Shown here: one piece after another, positions 27,735 to 33,560 of the stretch
How positions within the stretch are numbered: position 1 is the stretch's first letter
How the letters are laid out: each line of letters begins with the position of its first letter
NCBI GenBank assembly: GCA_026770615.1
Contig: MU631785.1
Coordinates: 11,324 to 44,883, forward strand
Direction: 5' to 3'
DNA length: 33,560 nucleotides
Source of the DNA: Pavlovales sp. CCMP2436
Lineage: Eukaryota > Haptophyta > Pavlovophyceae > Pavlovales
Program-made: the position numbers and the translations under genes
The notes under the pieces: generated by a model
Told to the model about the DNA's origin: nothing
Databases searched by the model: none
What the model saw: the letters and a program-made list of their open reading frames with translations, nothing else

Positions 27735-29006
27735 ATGCTGGAGATGGTTAGGAACCTCGTCCGTGCCCCGGCGCTGCTTTTCCTGCAGCTGCTGACCGGG
27801 GCAGGGCATGCGACCGCGGTCGTCGGCGCGCGTCCGCAGATGGGCGTCGGTCTCGCGCGCAGAGCGTCCGCCTCGGCGCGGCTACGTGGCGGGCTGGCCC
27901 TGGCCCTGCGCGCGCTGGCGGGCGCAGAGGACGAGCCTGCGCTTGCGCCGCCGCAGTTGGAGGCCGCCTTCGCGAGCGCGCTCGAGCTGCACGCGCGTTT
28001 CTCCGCGTGCGACTGCCCGCACCTTGGACCGCCGCTGCGGGAGGCGCTGCAGGTGCTGGGCGACGCATTCCGCCTCTACGGACCAAGCGGCGTGCTGGGT
28101 TCGTTCAACGGCGGCAAGGACGCGGTCGTCATCCTGCACCTGATGCGCGCGGCGCTCGCGCACTACCAGCACACAACGACCCCCGCTGACAGGCGCGTGA
28201 AGCCGCACTTGATTTACTTCCACGATCCGCGCGAGTTCGATGAGGTGGAGGCATTCGTCGCGCAGACAGTGGCGGAGACGGACGCGCAACTCTTCGTGTA
28301 CGAGGGCGGCATCGTGGAGGGACTGCGCACGCACATCGAGATGCAGCAGGCAGCGAGTGGGGGCGCACACTGCACGTTCGCCTTTGTGCTGGGCACGCGG
28401 CAGGGCGACCCGAACAGCAAGGGGCAGACGGCCTTCGCGCCTTCGAGCAGTTGGATGCCGCCGTTCATGCGCGTCAACCCGATCTTGGAGTGGGACTACG
28501 GACTGGTTTGGAGGCTGCTCATGGAATTCGAGCTGCCCTACTGCAACCTTTACGACCACGGCTACACCTCGCTCGGCACCCGCGACGACACGCTGCCGAA
28601 CCCGGCCTTGCAGAGCCAGTCGGGCGCAGGTTACTCGCCCGCGCACATGCTTTGCGATTTCTCGCTCGAGCGCGCGGGTCGCGTGAGCAAGCCCAAGCCG
28701 CCCAAGCCCGCGGCCGACGGTGCGCCCGCCCGTCCTCAGCCCGCGCCGGGGCCCGAGCCGCGTCGGACGATCGAGAACGCGCGCACGGCCGGCCTGGTGG
28801 TCATCGGCGACGAGCTGCTCAAAGCCAAGGTGCTCGACACCAACACCGCCTACGCCATCAAAGAGATGCGCCGCCGGTCGCTCGACGTGCGGCGCGTGTC
28901 AATCGTGCGCGACAAACTTGACGACATCGCCCGGGAGGTGCGCGTGCAGTCGCAGGCACTGGACCTGGTCGTGACGAGCGGCGGCGTGGGGTGAGTTCTA
29001 TTCTAC

Positions 29007-29064
<58 letters not shown>

Positions 29065-30184
29065 ATTATCCGTGTGCTCTGCAAAAGTCCTTTGGCCCGA
29101 GTGTTTCTCAACGTTCGGGTCCGGTAGAGACATGCCAGGGGACGGACGTAAGATGTGTACACTCTATATCTAATAAGGACGTAGAATGCCTGGTGACACC
29201 CTATCCCTCAGCCCGTCATGAAGTGGGGGATGAGAGGGTCAGCGGCGTGCTCTCACTGCACGAGGGGGTCCCTCGCACCGTTTCTCCGTCATTCCGTTCA
29301 GGATTCCGCCGATGACTTCTCTGCCGCCGAGCTAGAGTCAATTAATTAAATAAATACCACACAGCAACACGGGCTGTAAAATCAACAAATGCTTGTTATC
29401 TACTACCAAACAGCTACCAACAAAGAAATACCAGACCAACCGGTATCTATTAATAAAAAACTACCAGGCCGACGCATGACGACGTGACCCTCCGCGCAGT
29501 GGCTCAGGCGCTCGGCCGCTCCATATCCTTCAACAAGGAGATGGCCGCGCAGATCCGCGAGGCGTACGGCGGCGCGCCTCTCTCCGCCGAGCAAGAGAAG
29601 ATGGCGATGCTTCCCGAGGGTGCGCGGCTGCGGATGCCACCGGGCGCGGCCTCGAAATGGCCGATTGTGCAGGTGGGCAGCGCACCCGCCTGATACCCAC
29701 CCTGGCCCCTTATACTCATGGAACATTCGGAATAGTGTGAATAACGGTAGGTGCTGCTCTGGTGCTGGAGCAATGGAACAGGTGATCTGCACGTCTGCGT
29801 TGCACCTGACTGCCCCCCTCCCCCCCCCTTAAGGTGGAGAATGTCTTCGTGCTGCCCGGCGTGCCCGCCTTCTTCGAGGCCAAGCTCGACCTGATACTCG
29901 AGCACTTCGTGGCGGGTGGACTGCCGCCCGTGCACACGCGCAAGCTGGTGCTCTCCGTGGTGGAGGGGGAAATCGTGCGCGCGCTCAACGAGGTGGTCGC
30001 CCTCTTCCCCGCACTGCAGCTGGGCTCATACCCCGTGAACGAGACCGATTTCAAGACGGTCGTCACCATCGAGGGAGAGGACGAGGTGCAGGTTGAGGCG
30101 GCGCTCAAGGCGCTCGCCGCAGAGATGCGCCCGGGCACCGTCGTCCGAAGGCCGAGCAAGAACCTCGAGCACATGCTCAATTAG
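27735..30184 (+). CDS. FLAD1: FAD synthase with C-terminal MPTb domain (3 exons)
   Basis: Join 27735-28990, 29468-29672, 29834-30184; 603 residues. Introns GTGAGT...CCAG (477 bp) and GTGGGC...AAG (161 bp). First ATG after an in-frame TAA. Residues 1-60 look like a targeting peptide (hydrophobic LLFLQLLTGAGHATA then Arg/Ser/Ala-rich), perhaps plastid or mitochondrial. PAPS-reductase-like FAD synthase domain about 75-315: PP-loop SFNGGKD (123-129), VLGTRQGDP (218-226), MRVNPILEWDYGLVW (245-259), PYCNLYDHGYTSLGTRDDTL (268-287). It joins FMN and ATP to make FAD and pyrophosphate. A Pro-rich linker (319-342) leads to a MoaB/CinA-type MPTb domain (about 350-603): VVIGDELL, SGGVGPTHDD across intron 1, VFVLPGVPAFFEAKL. 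Human FLAD1 has these domains in the opposite order. Codons are GC-rich like the neighbouring genes. Convergent with the Mpo1-like gene. Confidence 0.92.
29010..29062 (+). repeat. 53-bp poly(A) in FAD-synthase intron 1
   Basis: Uninterrupted run of 53 A, only 14 bp after the donor GTGAGT, followed directly by an R3 fragment (29072-29145). May be an insertion tail; length may also be affected by sequencing. Confidence 0.9.
29072..29145 (+). repeat. R3 repeat fragment in intron 1
   Basis: CCGTGTGCTCTGCAAAAGTCC...GAGTGTTTCTCAACG...GGGGACGG matches the end part of R3, in the same orientation as 4944-5268. Confidence 0.75.
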
Positions 30185-30594
30185 AGAGTGAGCCAGCCTT
30201 GCTGGGGGCCTGGCCGAGCTCTGATGGGCCGCCAAGCTTGGTTGTTCTTTTTACACTAGTTGAGTAGTTAACTACTGAGTGACTCAGTTCCTCCTTTTCT
30301 TTTGGATTTGATCCGTCGAGTGTGATTCAAGTAGGTCGGCCGGACCGAGGCCCGGCGAGGGCGAGGTAGATCGGCGAAGTTTGCCGTGTTTGTTTGTGCT
30401 CTTATAAATCAATAATTTGCGACCTACGGGTGTGTTGAAGGGTCATACTAACTAACTACATACTTATATTAATAATAAATTATATCAAATGGTTTGAATT
30501 CCGAATCTGACTCCGCGCGCCCACCTCGTCGCTTTCCTGTTCTGTGTACCGTAACTAAGTTACCTGCAACCATTTTTTGTTGTTGTTGTTTTTG
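30185..30594. other. Convergent intergenic region
   Basis: 3' flanks of the FAD-synthase (+) and Mpo1-like (-) genes. Contains an inverted R9 motif (30423-30466). AATAAA-type strings around 30470. No gene. Confidence 0.55.
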
Positions 30595-31224
30595 CTAGTT
30601 TCGCTGGCCAGGCCCAGCTTTGCCCGCAGCCATGCCCGAGTGCTGTTTGGGTAATGGCTCATCCCGAGCTGCTCTCCAGTCCCAAGCGAGCGGCACGGAG
30701 AGGAGAACCGAGTTAAGCGTTAGCTGAGTCGCCATCGATGGCTGATTGCGCTCGATGAGCCAGTGGCCGATGGGCACCTGCAACAACCAGGAACAAATCC
30801 ACACCGATAACGCTACGACTAGCCGCGTCTGGACGCTGGGCAGCGCGGCGAGAGCGAAATCGACAATCCGTGCAAGCGCGAGTGAGGCGCTCCCCGTCAC
30901 GACCGTCGTCGGCGAGCTGAGCGGCGCCGCGTAGGCGGCGAGCACGAGCTGCACCGGCCAGTGCACCTGCAGCGACCAAATTGCCTGTGATATTGCCGAG
31001 AGCGCGAGCAGCACCGAGAACCACTCGATGGGCACGCACGTAGCGTGTAGGCACCAGTTGGCCGCGGAAGCGTGGTGCGCACGGTAGAGCGCCAGCTCGC
31101 CCCGGTACGCACGCCGCGCCGCCGCCATCATGGAGGGCAGGGGCGCATCAAAGCTCTCAATGGGCTTGGACACGGCCAGCGCCTCGCGGCTCGCGGCACC
31201 GTGTCCCGATCGCCGAGTGCGCAT
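30595..31224 (-). CDS. MPO1: Mpo1-like (DUF962) membrane protein
   Basis: 209-residue single exon, ATG (MRTRRSGHGA) to TAG. Signature Y-x3-H-x4-N-x3-H is complete: Y47, H51, N56, H60 (LYRAHHASAANWCLH), followed by VPIEWFS. The second signature QVPIGHWLIERNQPS (149-163) keeps H154, E158 and P162. Hydrophobic segments near 65-85, 90-105, 132-150 and 166-182 predict a polytopic membrane protein, as expected for the family. Yeast Mpo1 is an ER Fe(II)-dependent dioxygenase that alpha-oxidises 2-hydroxy fatty acids from phytosphingosine breakdown; the conserved histidines bind iron. The N-terminal 35 residues are extra, Arg/Ser-rich and could be a targeting extension. The same activity is inferred from motif conservation. 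Confidence 0.88.
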   Translation of the reverse strand: MRTRRSGHGAASREALAVSKPIESFDAPLPSMMAAARRAYRGELALYRAHHASAANWCLHATCVPIEWFSVLLALSAISQAIWSLQVHWPVQLVLAAYAAPLSSPTTVVTGSASLALARIVDFALAALPSVQTRLVVALSVWICSWLLQVPIGHWLIERNQPSMATQLTLNSVLLSVPLAWDWRAARDEPLPKQHSGMAAGKAGPGQRN

Positions 31225-31308
31225 GTCTTAGCAAGTGGGGAACCCCTTTGGGCTGGAGGCCGCCATCGTTGACTTCGAAGTTTAAATTTAGAATAAAGTC
31301 CGCTCCCA

Positions 31309-31401
31309 AGCAGGTCTCCACACCGCCGGACAAGCGTTGAGAAACACTTGGGCCAAGGGACCTATTGCTCAAGCCCACGGACACCGTCCCCACCGCTGAT
31401 T
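31309..31401 (-). repeat. R3 repeat, short copy
   Basis: CAGGTCTCCA..CCGGACAAGCGTTGAGAAACACTTGGG..CACGGACACCGTCCCCACCGCTGAT: the core of R3, upstream of the Mpo1-like gene. Confidence 0.78.
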
Positions 31402-31503
31402 ATCCCCCTGAGAAGAGGGACGGGCGTGAAGCATTGTCAGTGCCGCCATTGTTGCCGGTCGGTAACCGAAAAAAAACCACACACACACACACACACTATG
31501 CAA

Positions 31504-31670
31504 CAGGGGATCGCGGGCAATATGAACGGCGCTTTTTGAGGCTGATGCTGAGTTTCTTAGCAAATTACGTACAAACAATGCTTAAATTTGCTTAAATTAC
31601 ATACAAACAATGCAAAAAAAAGAGGCTCAGTTTCTTAACACGACGGTTTCTTATTGCCCGCGATCCCCTG
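31504..31670 (-). mobile_element. MITE copy 6
   Basis: 167 bp with well-kept ends (CAGGGGATCGCGGGCAATA and ...GCCCGCGATCCCCTG). Flanks are AA and CA, so the TA target duplication has decayed or the site differs. Same orientation as copies 2 and 5. A CA microsatellite lies just left. Confidence 0.9.
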
Positions 31671-31717
31671 CAGAGTCTAAATTGCAGGAGTCCTCTGTGC
31701 CTACTTTACTAAGCCCT

Positions 31718-31943
31718 GAAGACACTTTCAGGAGCAGATTTGAGCGAGGAACAACTTTGGTGCTGTAGCCCGACACCTGTCTCCGAAGACAAGGACAAGA
31801 AAATGGCCACCAAAGTCAGAGTGGTATTTTTGAGTACCACATTTAGTAAAGTTATTTGCCTCTACGTACAAATACTGTATGCCGACCTTGACCAAATATT
31901 AGAAGTGATTCTTTTAAATGTTTTAATAGTTTATATAGTTTAA
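31718..31943 (+). pseudogene. R7 diverged coding-like fragment, second copy
   Basis: Plus frame LKTLSGADLSEEQLWCCSPT...VSEDKDKKMATKVRVVFLST, homologous by eye to 27420-27545. The frame then becomes hydrophobic and AT-rich (VICLYVQILYADLDQILEVI) and ends in TAA near 31941. Confidence 0.4.
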
Positions 31944-32119
31944 TAAATTTATATTCCACTCGAGACCCATCATGATACAATAGCGAGTTACGCCTTGACG
32001 TACATAGCGAGGAAGAAAGAGATGAGGCCGAGGAGAGCGAAGGCGGCCTTCCGCTCTTCTAAATGCTCGGTGACAAGGAGTCAAGTAGTTACATGCCGTT
32101 CAAGGAGATTACCTCGTGA

Positions 32120-32295
32120 CGTTACAACAAAAAGACGCGGCATGACGAGTGGCGCATCAAATGGTTGAAGTACCGACGAGCAGCAACACGTGGGAGCCGA
32201 TAGAGAGCCTCAGCGCGCGATCGCTCAAGGCTAGCGCAACTCATCCCCGCCCGGCCATCATCAAATCCAACGACGAATGTCATGAATCATACTGA
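32120..32295 (+). pseudogene. Orphan chromodomain fragment
   Basis: Plus strand: RYNKKTRHDEWRIKWLKY, then after a one-base frame change SSNTWEPIESLSARSLKA and a TGA at 32293-32295. This is the chromodomain pattern (R..G...YLVKWKGY....NTWEP.ENL) with its aromatic W/Y residues kept. A TGA also precedes it. Chromodomains end the integrases of some Ty3/gypsy chromoviruses and occur in chromatin proteins; no integrase is visible here, so the parent is unknown. Confidence 0.6.
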
Positions 32296-32385
32296 ACTAT
32301 TATTTATCCGACCTTGTGAATAATACAATAATTTTAAATGAAATATCAGCAAAAGTCATTCACCAGGGTGGAGGCGCTGCGCGCT

Positions 32386-32438
32386 CCAGTGTGGAACTGG
32401 GTGGGGGCGCTGCTCGCCCCCACTCAGTCCTACACTGG
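32386..32438. repeat. Long imperfect hairpin
   Basis: CCAGTGTGGAACTGGGTGGG..GC pairs with GC..CCCACTCAGTCCTACACTGG: 23-bp stem with 3 mismatches and a 7-nt loop. A second stem CCCATACGTA/TACGTATGGG lies at 32479-32488 and 32526-32535, next to R4. Confidence 0.75.
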
Positions 32439-32526
32439 GACCTAGTAGAAGTGGGGTTCCGCCCCCGCTACTGCCTGCCCATACGTACTCCCCCGCGCCA
32501 TAAGTCTGGTCCCTCAGGTTACCCGC

Positions 32527-32890
32527 TACGTATGGGGGTCTTCCCGACGTCCCCACCGGCTGAAAAGTCAGGAACCAGTGGCCAACCCCGGGGGTGAATT
32601 TTGGTAGCTTAATATTGCCCACTAAGATTAAAAAATAAGCTCAAATAAATAAATAAATTAAACACATACAAAATAGTAAAAAAAAATTAAATATTTGAGC
32701 ACCCGGCCGTCTACGCCGCGGGGACTCGGATTCCAGCCTCGCCGCGCCCGGAGGTGGTACCGCTGGTGTGTAGGAGGGGCTGGTGCTTGCCGGGGGTGCT
32801 CCCCAAGCGCGCCATGTCGCCTTTGAGGCGAGCAAGTGCGGCCCTCGCGCCCTCGTTCGCCTGAAACAGGGTGCGAGCAGACGGGTGACT
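32527..32890 (-). repeat. R4 dispersed repeat, copy 2
   Basis: Same block as 20313-20660. Minus-strand frame QANEGARAALARLKGDMARL...TPGKHQPLLHTSGTTSGRGE...RVPAA ends in TAG near 32713. Ends about 70 bp before the RT frame. Confidence 0.78.
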
Positions 32891-32960
32891 ATGGCTTCGG
32901 TCACTCCTGGTCAGTCCGCAAGTGGGGGACAACCATCCATAGCACTGTGCGCCTCCATAA

Positions 32961-33560
32961 TTGAAGACAGAGCTCGCTCTAGGCTTGCTGGATTCGTCTC
33001 GGAGAGCTCTATTCTTCTTCTGCAAGTCGGCGCGCGGCGGCCACCGCACAGTGCGAGCCATCGCGAACCGCTTTGCCGCCTGGCGTTCGGGGGACCACGC
33101 CTCGCTCATTGACGGGTGGGCAAAGGCTATCGCCCTCAGCCGGGGCAGTGAGCCGCGCGAGCGGACCGAGCTCGACAACGAGGTGAAAAAGGCACTCGGC
33201 AAGCTCGAGCGCGGCCTCGTCTCGGACGCCGTTCGCCTTCTCGAGAGCCATGGAGTCGCAGACATCTTCAACCCCGAGATCTTGGAGCAGATGCGCCTCA
33301 AGCACCCGATCCGCAAACCGAAGAACCGTATGCTAGACTCCCTCCCGATCCCAGACCCCAGCGAGCGCCTCAACGTTCTTCCTGAGACGGTCAGGCGCGT
33401 GTACAGCGCACTGCCCCGCGAGAAAGCGCAAGGCGCATCCGCATGGCGATACGAGATGCTCACCGCGCTAGCCCCGTCGGTCCCGTTTGCAAGCGAAGCG
33501 GCCAACGAGGCTGTGAGCTGCCACGCTTGGTTCGCCACGGGGCTTGCCAACGGCGACTTT
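32961..33560 (+). CDS. Non-LTR retroelement ORF2-like, partial (runs off window)
   Basis: Open for 200 codons from after TAA (32958-32960) to the window end; no ATG near the start, so it is 5'-truncated or continues from an upstream frame. Contains SSRRALFFFCKSARGGHRTV, WAKAIALSRGSEPRERTELD, KALGKLERGLVSDAVRLLES, LPETVRRVYSALPREKAQGA and SAWRYEMLTAL. The last part matches the RT0/RT1 entry motif of LINE-type reverse transcriptases (aGaSGwryElL). The catalytic YxDD region would lie beyond the window. Antisense is also open because of high GC, but lacks any motif. Whether it belongs to the same family as 10271-13891 cannot be decided, because they do not overlap in domain. Confidence 0.7.
   Translation, partial: MKTELALGLLDSSRRALFFFCKSARGGHRTVRAIANRFAAWRSGDHASLIDGWAKAIALSRGSEPRERTELDNEVKKALGKLERGLVSDAVRLLESHGVADIFNPEILEQMRLKHPIRKPKNRMLDSLPIPDPSERLNVLPETVRRVYSALPREKAQGASAWRYEMLTALAPSVPFASEAANEAVSCHAWFATGLANGDF

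Noticed and set aside
32711..33550. 279-codon minus-strand open frame
   Set aside because: Antisense to the RT-like frame, which has recognisable motifs. Only its last part (R4) is shared with another locus, so it is not a single gene.

Overview
The window comes from a nuclear genome of a eukaryote, most likely a unicellular alga of the haptophyte/stramenopile type. The lineage is inferred; no rRNA or plastid marker is present. Coding exons are very GC-rich and alternate with AT-rich, microsatellite-rich spacers. Genes have GT-AG introns (pyrimidine-rich 3' ends, donors such as GTATGT and GTGAGT). A short TTAGGG-type telomeric array lies at 1189-1217, and much of the rest is repeats and mobile-element debris.

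Six protein genes can be supported: a TPR protein (2649-3320, -); an F-box-like/LRR protein (3815-4702, +); a four-exon PH-domain plus alpha/beta-hydrolase fusion (6800-9288, -); a five-exon DOMON plus DBH/PHM-like monooxygenase-fold protein that seems to have lost most copper ligands (23453-27057, -); a three-exon FAD synthase with a C-terminal molybdopterin-binding (MPTb) domain (27735-30184, +); and an Mpo1-like (DUF962) membrane protein (30595-31224, -). Exon joins were worked out by eye from reading frame, splice dinucleotides and family conservation, and all phases close. The TPR/F-box pair and the DBH-like/FAD-synthase pair are divergent; FAD synthase and Mpo1-like are convergent.

The other dominant content is mobile DNA. 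Six copies of a MITE family (about 134-167 bp, TA target duplications) lie across the window. Three of them, plus a 22-bp poly(A)-type insertion, interrupt what was one reading frame of a non-LTR retroelement (RT tail, RNase H, zinc finger, Pro-rich repeats; 10271-13891, -). Removing each insertion leaves one continuous frame. A second retroelement RT region runs off the right end (32961-33560, +). There are also several unnamed dispersed families, called R2 to R9 here: R2 (about 140 bp, conserved GCGxCYEF peptide), R3 (up to 345 bp, conserved Cys-rich peptide), R4 (about 350 bp), R5 (about 233 bp), R6 (3' end of a LINE-like element), R7 (a diverged coding pair), R8 (TFKDAAS heptads) and R9 (a short tail motif). 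14415-14634 is an assembly gap.

The genes do not form a pathway. FAD synthase, Mpo1-like and the PH-hydrolase are probably housekeeping or lipid/cofactor functions scattered among repeats. Single-copy genes lie mainly in 2.6-4.7 kb, 6.8-9.3 kb and 23.4-31.2 kb; 9.5-23.4 kb is largely repeats, decayed genes and AT-rich sequence.
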